DNA of 64,000 nucleotides, taken from positions 1,579,709 to 1,643,708 of the forward strand of contig CM067062.1 of the NCBI GenBank assembly GCA_033980235.1, written 5' to 3'. The DNA is from Diadema setosum. Taxonomy: Eukaryota > Echinodermata > Echinoidea > Diadematoida > Diadematidae. Both the position numbers and the translations under genes were made by a program. The notes under the pieces were generated by a model. That model was not told where the DNA came from. It did not search any database and saw only the letters and a list, made by a program, of their open reading frames with translations. Shown piece by piece: positions 11,591 to 23,190 of the stretch (position 1 is the first letter of the stretch; each line of letters starts with the position of its first letter).

Positions 11591-12423
11591 ATGCCGAACT
11601 CCGAAAGACCCACTACTTACGAGGCAATGCTTCCAACAAGGCCGATGGATCACCGAGACATGCACCTGAGAAACCGCTACACGAGCCTTGCACAACGGAC
11701 AACACAGCAATGGAAGGAGCTCTCGACAACCTTTCCACAGCTATCCAAAATGCTATCGAAAAGCTACTTGCTGACGACAAATTTGTCTCGAAACTTGTGA
11801 AATCCATCGAAACCCAGCTCATGTCCACCTTCTACGATGCATTCTGCAAGGAATTGAAGGAATCGCTGCTGTTTGACATCGAAAGCCGAGACGCTCAGAT
11901 TTCCTCGCTTTCACAAAAAGTGCAGGACCTGCAGGCTGACATGGACGAGGCAGAGCAGTACTCGCGGCGAAATTGCTTGATATTCGCCGGCATAGAGGAG
12001 AGCAGCAACAAGTGCACCGACGACGTCATCCTCGACATATGCAAAGACGGCCTAGGAATCGACATCACGAGCAGCGACATCGACAGAAGCCATCGTCTGG
12101 GTCCCGTCCTCGAGAAAAGTGGCAGCAACGACAACAAAAGGGCAAAACGCAATCGGCACATCATAGTGAAATTTACCAGCTATCGCATAAGATAGAGGGT
12201 CTACAGCTCAAGATTCGATCTGCGAAAGAAAGGAATGAGCAACATCTACATCAACGAAAACCTCACGAAAGAGCGATCGCGGCTGTTTTGGAAACTGAAA
12301 AGGAGCCTGAAAAGGGGAACCCACAAACTCTGGACGCAGGATGGTAGGATCCTTGTCAAAACACCGAGCGGCGAACGAGTTACCATCTCGAGGGAAAGCC
12401 ATCTCTACAAAGTCGTTAAGTGA
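11591..12423 (+). pseudogene. LINE copy B ORF1 (coiled coil + RRM-like), one stop
   Basis: From ATG 11710 the frame reads an N-terminal acidic/helical part, a coiled coil (about residues 55-80), DEAEQYSRRNCLIFAGIEES, DIDRSHRLG and HIIVKFTSYRIR. TAG at 12193-12195 interrupts it. The same frame resumes with SNIYINENLTKERSRLFWKL, HKLWTQDGRILVKTPSGERV and ends at 12421-12423. The frame is also open upstream of 11710 (KADGSPRHAP, matching KADGDPRNDS in the minus-strand copy), so the true N-terminus lies near 11,590 with a frameshift. It is about 270 residues if repaired, close to the 283-aa intact relative. Confidence 0.85.
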
Positions 12424-12517
12424 GCATTCCATTTTGAACTTTTGAACTCTTACGTGTAGTTTAAAAGAGTACCCAGGATACAGGATTTCTTCTGTTCATC
12501 TTACGTGTTCTATTTGT

Positions 12518-14190
12518 GTGTTTTTGTGTGTGTGTGTCATGCATTCTCCCAATTTCCCAAAATACAAAGGTATGAAAATTGCACATCTTAATATCAGAAG
12601 TTTAAGAAATAAGACAGACGATTTGCTTCAATTCTTACAACAAAATCCGTACGATATCATGTCGTTATCAGAAACTTGGCTTGATGATGGTATCCACTCC
12701 AATGTAATATCAATTGACGGTTATAAGATAGAAAGGAAAGACAGGGGCCAATTAGGTGGAGGTGTTGCATGTTATATCAGAGAAGAGATTATTCATTTAA
12801 GAAGAAGCGATTTAGAATGTGATAACGTTGAAATTTTGTGGATTGAAATACGTACGACATGTAAAAGACCACTTATAATAGGAGTGGTATATCGTAAACC
12901 CCTTCCAGGTTAGCGTCCCTGGTCAGCGACGGAGCATTAATCTGCACATTACTTGAATATGAGACCGTTCTGAAGCAAATCATTTTCACACAACAATAGA
13001 TATACAATGAACTCTTGAATGAATCCCATAAGGATTGGAACAATCATCCCCCAGCATTTCCACTGATTCCCACTGATCAGTTACTAGCCTTCCCCTTTAA
13101 CTGTTCATTACAAACTGGTGACGTACCCAATGATTTTAAACGTGCGAAAATCATTCCTATTCCAAAGTCCAAAAACTCAACTGAGATGTCGAATTTCAGA
13201 CCTATATTAATTCTGCCCATCGTTTCAAAAATCCTTGAAAAAGCTGTTCATAAGCAATTATATGATTATTTACACAGGCAGCACCTGTTATCTGAGAGAC
13301 GATTTGGATTTCGTCCAGGACATTCTGCAACTACCTGTCTGACAGAAATTTGCGACTCCATTTTGGACTGTTTAGACAAAGGGTTAATCACCGGCGCTGT
13401 ATTTCTAGATCTTAAAAAAGCATTCGATATAATACCGCATGAAGGTCTGCTAGACAAACTACCGTATTATGGTGTTCAGGGCAACGAACTTACGTGGTTT
13501 GCCTCGTATATAAAAATAGACAACAATGTGTGTCATTCAGAGGTGTAATGAGTGGGCTCCTTCCAATGTTATCCGGTGTACCTCAAGGCTCTATCCTTGG
13601 GCCGCTTCTTTTTTGTGTATATGTCAACGACATATGTAAATTGCAATTTCATGATAAGACGAGAATTTCTCTGTATGCCGATGACACAGCCATTTTCAAC
13701 TCTTCTAAGGATGTTCGTACAATTCAGGCCTCGCTGCAAAAAGATTTAAACACTCTTTCTTCCTGGTTTCAGAACAACGGAATGAGGGTTAATGGTGAAA
13801 AAACAAAAGTTATGATATTTGCTTCGAAAAGGAAAAGAAATGGTTTAGATATGAGTTTAAAATTTGATGGTCAGTATCTGGATATTGTCAATGATATCAA
13901 ATATCTTGGAGTAATTATCGCAGACAGTCTAGATTGGTCACTTCACATTGAACGTATCATAAAAAAGACGGCCTGCACATTAGCTTGTATGGCGCATTCG
14001 GTCTTGTATTACCATGGAAAATGGCTGCGCAATTATACTTCTCACTGGTATTGCCAAACATCGACTACTGTTGTACTGTTTGGGGCACATGCACCAAGAC
14101 TAACTTGGTCAAATTACAAAGGGTACAAAACAAAGCTGCCCGACTCGTACCCTTGTAAAACAAGGAAAAGTAGAAATTACGCGGTGCGTA
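12518..14190 (+). pseudogene. LINE copy B ORF2: endonuclease N-half + RT, deleted and frameshifted
   Basis: The endonuclease starts MKIAHLNIRSLRNK (about 12,572) and shows SLSETWLDDG (12,665-12,694), ERKDRGQLGGGVACYIREE (12,730-12,786) and GVVYRKP, then stops at 12,911. After a ~100-bp unrelated joint, RT appears: NCSLQTGDVPNDFKRAKIIP, NFRPILILPIVSKILEKAV, GFRPGHSATTCLTE, GAVFLDLKKAFDIIPHEGLL. After a frameshift near 13,500 come SGVPQGSILGPLLFCVYVND and LYADDTAIFNSS (catalytic ADD about 13,676). The thumb region follows (DIKYLGVIIADSLDWSLHI) and the frame decays near 14,060-14,190. No PHD finger is present between ORF1 and the endonuclease, unlike its relatives. Confidence 0.85.
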
Positions 14191-14211
14191 ACATATGTCC
14201 CCGCCGGAAGT

Positions 14212-15149
14212 AGCATTTTGTAACAAAATGTGCAATATAGGTAAAAAATCAAGGTCAAAGGTCAAAGAAGTCAAAGGTCAAAATTCTGTGTAGAAGTTTT
14301 GAAGCCCTCACCTAGTGCCATCACATAAAGCAAATGGAATCGAAATTGGGTTAGAAATGGCGAAGGAGTAGCATTTTGTAGCCAATGTACAATATAGGTC
14401 AAAAATCAAGGTCAAAGGTCAAAGAAGACAAAGGTCAAAATTCTGTGTAGAAGTTTTGAAGCCCTCACCTAGTGCTATCACATAAAGCAAACGGAATCGA
14501 AATCGGGTTAGAAATGGCGAAGGAGTAGCATTCTGTAGCAAAATGCACAATATAGGTCAAAAATCAAGGTCAAAGGTCAAAGAAGTCAAAGGTCAAAATT
14601 CTGTGTAGAAGTTTTGAAGCCCTCAACTAGTGCCATCATAAAAAGCAAACGGAATTGAAATCGGGTTAAAAATGGCGAAGGAGTAGCATTTCGTAGCAAA
14701 ATGTACAATATAGGTCAAAAATCAAGGTCAAAGGTCAAAGAAGTCAAAGGTCAAAATTCTATGTAGAAGTTTTGAAGCCCTCACCTAGTGCCATCACATA
14801 AAGCAAACGGAATCGAAATCGGGTTAAAAATGGCGAAGGAGTAGCATTTTGTAGCAAAATGTACAATATAGGTCAAAAAATCAAGGTCAAAGGTCAAAGA
14901 AGTCAAAGGTCAAAATTCTGTGTAGAAGTTTTGAAGCCCTCACCTAGTGCCATCACATAAAGCAAACGGAATCGAAATCGGGTTAGAAATGGCGAAGGAG
15001 TAGCATTTTGTAGCAAAATGTACAATATAGGTCAAAGGTCAAGGTCAAAGGTCACGACTGAAATTCTGTGTAGAAGTTTCAAAGCTCCCATGTAGTGCTA
15101 TCATACAAAGCAAACAGAATCAAAATTGGCTCATAAATGACAGAGAAGT
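14212..15149. repeat. Six ~158-bp tandem units with nuclear-receptor-like half sites
   Basis: Each unit contains TCAAGGTCAAAGGTCA (first at 14249-14264, with one extra A upstream in some copies), followed by GTCAAAGGTCA, then GTGTAGAAGTTTTGAAGCCC. Units are highly similar, with the last more diverged. Confidence 0.9.
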
Positions 15150-15173
15150 AGCAAATTGAAGATTTTGATCACA

Positions 15174-15253
15174 CACGGACGCACACACGGACACACGGAC
15201 GGACGGACGGACGGACGGACGGACGGACGGACACACGGACACACACACGTACG
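15174..15253. repeat. (ACGG)n / (ACAC) microsatellite
   Basis: About ten GGAC units at 15191-15231 flanked by ACACGG/ACACAC steps. It forms the internal microsatellite of the preceding element. Confidence 0.9.
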
Positions 15254-15302
15254 GAGCCCGTTTCATAGTCCCCTGCTCGAACTCGTTCGGCGGGGACAAA
15301 AA

Positions 15303-16410
15303 TACCATGGTTTGACTATGAGGCATAACCATGGTTTTACATTGGATCCATCCATGGTTTAACCATAGTGCAATATTGTTTGATTATGGTCAAACCATGG
15401 TGCACTAGTGTTTAACCATAGTTTAACAATAGTTAAACAATGGCGCACTATGGTTAAACCATGGTAACTACGGTTAAACCATAGGTTTAGCATGGGTTAA
15501 CCAATGATGGTAACCATGGTTTAAAGGTGGTAAATTGGAACGCACTTACCATGACATTACTGTGGTATTACCATGGTCACTACTGTGGTTCTACAGTACC
15601 AAAACCATGGTAAGGAAAAAGTAAAACCTTGGTTAAGGAAGTGTAAAACCATGGTTAGGAAATGGTGAAACTATGGTTAGGAAAAGATGAAACCATGGCA
15701 AACTCATGGTTTTAACCATAGTGCAATATGGTTTAATTATGGTCAAACCATGGTGCACTAGTGTTACCATAGTTTAACCATAGTTAAACAATGGTGCACT
15801 ATGGTTAAACCATGGTAGCCATGGTTAAACCATAGGTTTAGCATGGGTTAACCATGGTAACCATGGTTTAAAGGTGGTAAATTGGAACGCACTTACCGTG
15901 ACATTACTGTAGTATTACCATGGTCACTACTGTGTTTTTACCAAGCCAAAACCATGGTTAAGAAAAAGTGAAACCATGGTAAAGGAAGTGTAAAACCATG
16001 GTTAGGAAATGGTGAAACTACGGTTAGGAAATGGTGAAACTACGGTTAGGAAAAGATGAAACCATGATAAACTCATGGTTTAACCATAGGGCAATATGGT
16101 TTAATTATGGTCAAACCATGGTGCACTAGTGTTAAACCATAGTTAAACAATGGTGCACTATTGTTAAACCATGGTAACCACGGTTAAACCATAGGTTTTA
16201 GCATGGGTTAACCATGGTAACCATGGTTTAAAGGTGGTAAATTGGAACGCACTTACCATGACATTACTGTGGTTTTACCATGGTCACTACTGTGTTTCTA
16301 CCGTGCCCAAACCATGGTTACGAAAAAGTGAAACCATGGTTAAGGAAGTGTAAAACCATGGTTAGGTAAAGGTGAAAGTTTGGTTAGGAAAAGATGAAAC
16401 CATGGTTTTA
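15303..16410. repeat. CCATGG-rich palindromic tandem array (three ~355-365-bp units)
   Basis: Three long units begin with AACCATAGTGCAATATGGTT-like sequence at about 15360, 15714 and 16081. About 28 CCATGG hexamers occur by eye in 1.1 kb, mostly as AAACCATGGTTA-type palindromes on both sides of GGTAAATTGGAACGCACTTA. No ORF. It starts a few bases after the pearl-like element ends, so the two may be related or co-inserted. Confidence 0.85.
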
Positions 16411-16439
16411 CAGCTGCCAAACCACAGAATCACAACCCA

Positions 16440-17168
16440 AATCACGATACAACCATCATCCATTGTACATAGTAAACCCACTATTTAACCACAGTGCAAT
16501 ATCGTAGAAAAATGTATTTTTAACTACAGTTGTATTTCACAAGTACTTTGAGAAACCATGGGGAAAATTGGTTGGAGAAATATATTTTTCCACAATTGCT
16601 TTGCTATTTGATGAATAATGATCAATAAATAGCACAGTAGAGTCTTCACATAAAGTGATGAAATAAAAATATTTTCAGTAAATTACCTGGAGCAGAATAA
16701 TAATTCTTACAATTCCTATACATATGTATTATGATACAGTACATTTGTAAACATGTATATGAACCTGGACTCTGAAACAGGAGAAAACCAATTCTCTATT
16801 ATTTTCCTTCTAGCTATAGTCTAAAAATATGTACAGCTGTATTTAAAAACTGACTTCCATGTGTGTGTTGGTGGATGGGTGCAGATTGTAAGTGTTAATT
16901 GATTCATTGTTTAATAAAAGAAGCTATATGTAGCAACGAGTAGGTTGATGCTCTTACCAGCATTGACTTTCACACAGCCAAAGCTCTCCCAAAAACATAC
17001 ATGTATATCGAATACACTATGGCCAAATTGAGGAAACCAAAAAGTCCCAATTTTTATGGCCTAGTCATGTGTATTCCTCTGAACATGCAGAAGTCAAACA
17101 TTGCCCAATTTGATGCGCTTTTTCAGTCAAAACTGACTGACTGGAGTTGACTGTATTGTCATTAGCAT
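16440..17168. other. Gene-free stretch
   Basis: AT-rich unique sequence. I see no coding, RNA or repeat feature of note. Confidence 0.5.
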
Positions 17169-17562
17169 TTAAAGGCACATAGACCCGGTGGTTTGCTTGC
17201 GTACACGGCGCACGGCACAAGCTTCCTTGAGAGACCTATGCTATCGACTCCTCTTTATCGTTAGCGCTTACGCTTTGACCCATTTCCATGAGGCCGAAGA
17301 AGTCCAATCCACTGCTGATGATGACAGCTTTAATATTTTTTTTTTTCTCTGAAGTCAAACAAAGAAGCATGCACCCTGGCATTCAAATTCTACGGACTGT
17401 CTGACACGCAGAGAAGACAATGAAGGCAACATTACCTAGCAACACCTACGCGCTTTACTGTTGACGACAGCTCAATTTCGGCAGTCTTTGTATCAATGCT
17501 AATGGTGATCGGCACTCTCATCCAAAAGCGCTGCAGCAACTACCGGGTCTAGGCACCTTTAA
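17169..17562. mobile_element. ~386-bp MITE with TTAA target duplication
   Basis: TTAA (17169-17172) precedes AGGCACATAGACCCGGT (17173-17189). The inverted counterpart ACCGGGTCTAGGCACCT (17542-17558) is followed by TTAA (17559-17562). The terminal inverted repeats match at 14 of 17. There is no ORF. A TTAA duplication is used by piggyBac, Kolobok and Sola3 transposases; the ends do not decide which. Confidence 0.75.
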
Positions 17563-19949
17563 AATAAGAAAGTACACAAGGGTAGAAACAGTCAATTATG
17601 ATTATACATTCAAAAGTTATTTTTCAGCAGCTGGGTGTGAGAAGTCAAATTATCATACAAATATCACATTATTTCCAGTTGCAAAACTGTAGGTTTATGT
17701 AAACAAATCAATGAAGAAAATGTACTCTTACTGAACCTCAGTCAACAAATAAGACATAAGAATGCACATTTGCTCACTTTGCTGTTACGATGGAAAAGTA
17801 GCTGTAGCGGCAGAAGTGTGATTTTTCCAATGTATTTGACTTATAATGCCTACACTCATTCAGAATAATGAGATGTCAGTAGAGGAGGTCTGATATGTAT
17901 ATAGTTCAAATAATATTCATAGAGAAACGCGGGTCATAAGGGTTATGACAGAGGTCAAAAGAGGACTAACCGTGTCAAGATGACGGATCACTAAGGGGAA
18001 TTTACCCGACCCAGTGCACTTAGCACCACTTTCGGCATTGTTTCAAGTAGTTTCACTTCTAGAAATCCTTTTTGATATAATTTGTATAGAGAAAAGGGAG
18101 AATTGGTTTTAAACAGGCAAAACTTCTGACACTTCTTCACTGTGCAACTATCGGTGATAGAAGGCAGTCAGAACCAACGAAGCAGTGGAGGCTGCAAAAT
18201 ACAGTATGGGACTGTATGGCAACAATTGACTGGGGTTCTCAAACAGTTGGTAAGTTGAGATAGAAGCTTAATACTTGTTATTTCAGCCACATATCAATAG
18301 TTGTGCTAATTCAATTGTGATATAAGAAGAAATGTTTGTTGTCATTATAATTAGGTATAATTAAAGGTGTGTACAGTTGTACAGTTGTAGTAGTAAAGCT
18401 TTACAGCAGTTTGTATGTCAAAATCTCAGTTATTTGAAGGAGATTCACACACACACACACACACACACATAATTCCATGCATTGTTATGACTGTATTATG
18501 CAATGATTATAAACACTCCGTTCATGTTACCTAGACAGGTAGTTTATATAATGATTTGTAGAAGGTTATGAAGTGAACCCTTCAGAATGATGAAGTTATA
18601 AGACTTTGTCCGATTACATTGTAAATATCATTCAGTTCAAGTATTATGTTTATGTTCATTAATTACTGTTCTATAATCAATTATTGTTTATTAGTAATAC
18701 TAGTCAAGTATACACAAGGTGAGCTATAACGACGCTTACGTACCATATGTAGTAGCATTTACAGTGTAATTAAAGTGTATTATACATGTATTCCTCTGTT
18801 ACAGTAAACCACTTCACCCCCGAGACACTTTCAGGACATCTTTAGGACACTTCACACCGACGCTTCAAATCTTCATGACACTTCCTTGCAACACTTCATC
18901 CCATGATTGAACCACGAGTTCACATCATATTGCTTTGGATACACATTGGTGTATTTATGTTCAATTGTGATTCTCCAAGGAATGTTTTGATGAATCGATC
19001 ATTAAATCAGGACAGGCCTGGATTATTGATTCAATCAAACGAGTTGGACAGTGTTTCATTATTTTCTTGACGACTGGTCGTGTGCCGGTGATGCAACAGT
19101 GCGTTTACAAGAACGAATCCCACCCAATGTAGTGAAGCTACAGTAGTTTTTATTGCTTCATGAGCAGCATCTTGACTTTACGTAGGTATGGCTTATTGCC
19201 AGTCACATGATTTAAAACTATAACAATATCACCTGCAAAGAATTATTTGGATAATTAAATACAGTGTACATACATTAGTGCATGTTTGATGTACATGATC
19301 ATTTGTAGCTTTGTATAGATAATGCAAATTTTATGAGAGCATACATGCACACTTCACATGCTTTGAAAACTGTCCTTGTACTTCTACTGTCCAAGACTAT
19401 CCAGCAGTAAGCTTTGATGCAACTTCTGGATGAGGCTTCGCAGGAACTAGGTCTTGATATAGCTTGGTTAGTGTGCCCTTTGTCGTTGTGGAGCCTTGAG
19501 ATGTCCTTCTTTTGCAACCGTGAGCCCTGAGAATTTTCTTGGGGAAGATAACTCCTGCAACGAACTGAGAATTTATTCATTACGCTATTACAAGTGTATT
19601 TTTTTTTTTATAATAATAACATGTAGTACGTGTTAAACTCTACTTCAAATACAAACCTGTACTCAACACACAAAATTCTTGCACAGAATAGCTACCTTGC
19701 AAAAAACATAAGAAGAATGGGATTAGATTGATGTGGTATACGTAGCCATCATTTCATCACTCTAATGTGCTGGAGAGATACTGTTTAAAATACAGTGTAC
19801 TTTTACACTCATTTTAACCCCTAAGTGCCACATCACAGGTGAAGCCATTACGTTCAACATTCCATATCATGTATTGTGCACAAATTGCCTAGAGTAATTT
19901 GATGTTTTTCAAAAATTGATCACATTCTATTTTAAGCAGGTTGCCAATA
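17563..19949. other. Gene-free stretch
   Basis: Contains a CA microsatellite (18446-18469) and AT-rich sequence. A C-rich stretch near 18,800-18,900 has no supported coding frame. The minus-strand open frame at 19,299-19,580 has no recognisable domain or initiation context. Confidence 0.5.
18446..18469. repeat. (CA)n microsatellite
   Basis: Twelve CA dinucleotides. Confidence 0.9.
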
Positions 19950-21120
19950 TTTTAGGATGCTGCATAGCATGCTGCTGGTATTTGAGGATGTTGCACAAGA
20001 ATTTGGGTATGCTGCAGTGTAATGCTCAAATTCTTCATGAACCACACTAATAATGGGTTGAAAAAAAGAAAGAAACAAAGAAAGAAAGAAAGAGGAGTAT
20101 CATACCCTTGATGACATGGAAAAGCGGGAGAAAGTATGACATCAGTAGATGGACTTCTCTGCAACAGAATTCAGCCAGGAGGATGCCATACACGTATCAG
20201 CACTGCATGTACTTGTACCCATGAAAGGAGCTAGCTAGGGGACAGCCTGATCGATGATCATGGGTGGACTTAAAGTCTTCTATGGAGAAACCTTCTCGTG
20301 TCAGCCACTGGCACAATCAATCATTGATTCTGATGAGGAAAAAAATAACACAACATAACGATAATAGAGATGATTGAGAGAAGTGAAATAAGGTTAGGCA
20401 GAAAAATCACACAGGAAAATGACGTAACATACAAAATACAGCATTGGATGATTTAAAGTTTGGTGCTTGTGCTAGCTCCCAAATGACTGCTGGAATAAAA
20501 GACTCCCAAATATTCTACAATGTCGCATAGCATGCTGCTGGTTTTTGAGGATGTTGCACAAGAATTTGGGTATGTTACAGCGATATGCTCAAATTCCTAA
20601 TGAACCATACTGGGTTGAAATAAAGAAACAAAGAAAAAGGAATACCTTCTCCCTGATGACATGGTCAAACGGGAAAAAACATGACATCAGATGATCCACT
20701 TCTTTGCACCAGAATTCAGCCAGGAGGATGCCATGTACACATATTGATGTAAATCAGCGCTGCATGCGCATCATGTACTTGTACCCATCATGGAGCAAGC
20801 TAGTGGACAGCACGATCAATGGTCACGGATGGACCTCAAGTCTTCTATGGACTGCAAGTCTTCTATGGAAACACCTTCTCACATCAGCCACCTGCACAGT
20901 CAATCTTTGATTCTGATGAGGAAAAAAAAAAAACACACGACATAACAATAATACACCTATTAATGACTGAGAGAAGAAAAATAAGGTTAGCCAGAAAAAT
21001 CACTCAACAATCCGTTAGGTGAATGATATACTGGTATAATATACAAATTACAAAATACAGCATCCTTTCCATTGGGGGATTTCAAGATCAGTGCTAGTGC
21101 TAGCTCCCAAATGACTGACT
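19950..21120. repeat. Tandem duplication of a ~0.56-kb unit
   Basis: GCATAGCATGCTGCTGG at 19962 recurs at 20525, and the similarity continues through an AAAGAAAGA-rich part, AATTCAGCCAGGAGGATGCCA, TCTTCTATGGA and GATTCTGATGAGGAAAAA. A second shared block, GCTAGCTCCCAAATGACTG, occurs at 20471 and 21099. Copies differ by many substitutions and small indels, so the duplication is not recent. No coding sense. Confidence 0.8.
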
Positions 21121-21810
21121 TAAACTGAGCTCCAACACCGACGGTCGGATTATCTAAGCGATACTGATCAAATTTATTGATCCCCAGCAATAGGTGTTGG
21201 AATCGCAGCATCGCGAGGTCCGTGAGAATCGCACGACGAAAAGTGATGGCGCATGATTACACTCGAATATTAAAAGATGCAGGACTGTTTAGTTTTTAGA
21301 CACAAAGTGAGGAAGACAGATCGACTAAAATGCCCCAAATTTCAACCATTCTTCAAAACACAACTAACTTAATATTTAATTTTATGCTTCCAGGCTCAGA
21401 TAATTTATGAAGCCACATGCTTGTGTAGGACCTACGTTTCGTGGCGTGGGTGACCATTGCATTAGCATAAAATGTACATGCTACAGGCCTAACTCTAACA
21501 CTACGAAATGGCGGAGCTAGGTTCAGCAGACGACATTCTTTGATTTATACATCAAGCCCAGCACTTCACCGAAAGATTGGTCTGTATCTTGTCAACGGGG
21601 ATATGTTCCACAGAGCAGAGACTGCATCTGGCTTTACGGATCCTCTCCTATAGACATAGTCCGGAGGTAGAGAGCCATAAGTAACGTAAAAAAAAAAAAA
21701 AAATAAAAGACTCCTCCTCCGGACAGACGAATCTTTCACAAGTTTGCCCAACACCAGCAACCAGAAATTTATGACATATTTTTGAGGTCATCCTACCAGC
21801 ACCTACGGAC
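21121..21810. other. Gene-free stretch
   Basis: No gene seen. A ~16-base A-tract is at 21,688. The last 100 bases approach the G-rich repeat array. Confidence 0.5.
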
Positions 21811-23190
21811 TTCAAGCGACCGAGCCCGAGCGAGCGGAGCGAGCGAGGGGGGGGGGGGGGAGGGTGTGGGAGGGGGGTGTCCCCCCCTCCGACGGTAAGA
21901 ACTTTTTGCATTTTGATGTTGTAAATGGTGCAATTTGATGCATGTTTTTGCGCGTTTTATCGACGTGAAACAGTCCCACTTGTTTAAGGAAGCAGTATGT
22001 TTTAGTGTAGATTATTATTGAACAATTTGCCTATAAAATGGTATAATTTAAACACACTTCTCAATATTAATTCTTTTCACTGAATATCATGAACGCGACT
22101 GAACCCGAGCGAGCGGAGCGAGCGAGGGGCGAGGGGAGGATGTGGGAGGGGGTTGTCCCCCCTCCCACGGTAAGAACTTTTTGCATTTTGATGTTGTAAA
22201 TGGTGCAATTTGATGCATGTTTTTGCGCGTTTTGTCGACGAGAAACAGTCCCACTTGTTTAAGGTAGCAGTATATTTTGATATAGATTGTTATTGAACAA
22301 TTTGCCTATAAAATGGTACAATTTAAATACACTTCTTGTGTTAATTCTTTTCACTGAATATCATGAACGCGACTGAACCCGAGCGAGCGGAGCGAGCGAA
22401 GGGGGAGGGGAGGGTGTGGGAGGGGGTGTCCCCCCTCCCACGGTGAGAACTTTTTGCATTTTGATGTTGCAAATGGTGCAATTTGATGCATGTTTTTGCG
22501 CGTTTTATCGACGAGAAATCGTCCCACTTGTTTAAGGTAGCAGTACATTTTGATGTAGATTATTATTGAACAATTTGCCTATAAAATGGAACAATTTAAA
22601 TACACTTCTTGTGTTAATTCTTTTCACTGAATATCATGAACGCGACTGAACCCGAGCGAGCGGAGCGAGCGAAGGGGGAGGGGGAGGGTGTGGGAGGGGG
22701 GTGTCCCCCCTCCCACGGTGAGAACTTTTTGCATTTTGATGTTGCAAATGGTGCAATTTGATGCATGTTTTTGCTCGTTTTATCGACGTGAAACAGTCCT
22801 ACTTGTTTAAGGTAGCAGTATATTTTAGTTAGATTATTATTGAACAATTTGCCTATAAAATGGTATAATTTAAACACACTTCTCAATATTAATTCTTTTC
22901 ACTGAATATCATGAACGCGACTGAACCCGAGCGAGCGGAGCGAGAGAGGGGGGAGGGGAGGGTGTGGGAGGGGGGTGTCCCCCCTCCCACGGTGAGAACT
23001 TTTTGCATTTTGATGTTGCAAATGGTGCAATTTGATGCATGTTTTTGCGTGTTTTAACGAGTTGAAACAGTCCCACTTGTTTAAGGTTGCAGTATATTTT
23101 AGTGTAGATTATTATTGAACAGTTTGCCTATAAAATGGTATATCATTTAAATAATCTTCTTGTATTAATTCTTACACTGAATATCATGAA
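21811..23190. repeat. Five ~275-bp G-rich tandem units
   Basis: Units begin with GAGCGAGCGGAGCGAGCGA at about 21,813, 22,099, 22,373, 22,641 and 22,919. They continue with a GGGGAGGGTGTGGGAGGGGG block, a facing CCCCCCTCCCACGGT, then AGAACTTTTTGCATTTTGAT and a ~180-bp AT-rich part with CCCACTTGTTTAAGG. The G block and the C block pair to form a hairpin. Minus-strand frames through the units are by-products of composition. Confidence 0.9.

Larger units (their letters stand above)
11507..14196 (+). mobile_element. CR1-like LINE copy B, 5' end intact, internally deleted and 3' truncated
   Basis: Begins inside copy A's RT with a GC-richer leader and carries ORF1, the first half of the endonuclease and the RT through the ADD motif. 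Most of the endonuclease C-terminus and the linker are missing at about 12,911-13,010. The 3' part stops at about 14,190 where the pearl-like element begins. It is the same family as the minus-strand copy at 36-40 kb (shared ORF1 motifs EQYSRR, DRSHRLG, IINENLTKERs-type block, and RT motifs). Confidence 0.85.
14197..15297. mobile_element. Pearl/Helentron-like non-autonomous element with ~158-bp tandem units
   Basis: The left end GTCCCCGCCGGA (14197-14208) and right end TTCGGCGGGGAC (15286-15297) are inverted repeats matching 11 of 12. Inside are six tandem units of 157-159 bp (unit starts 14212, 14370, 14527, 14685, 14843, 15002, last one ending in diverged sequence near 15150), then an ACGG/ACAC microsatellite (15174-15253) and a ~45-bp unique tail. 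A core of ~160-bp tandem repeats followed by an ACGG microsatellite is the described architecture of bivalve pearl elements and the related Helentron-associated elements, as I recall it. No ORF, as expected for a non-autonomous element. It abuts the truncated LINE copy B on the left. Confidence 0.75.

Noticed and set aside
15120..15362. Frames with SVCPSVRPSVRPSVRPSV or DGRTDGRTDGRT
   Set aside because: Translations of the ACGG microsatellite in the pearl-like element.
19299..19580. 93-aa minus-strand frame in a quiet region
   Set aside because: No recognised domain, no related frame in the window, and no splice or promoter context.
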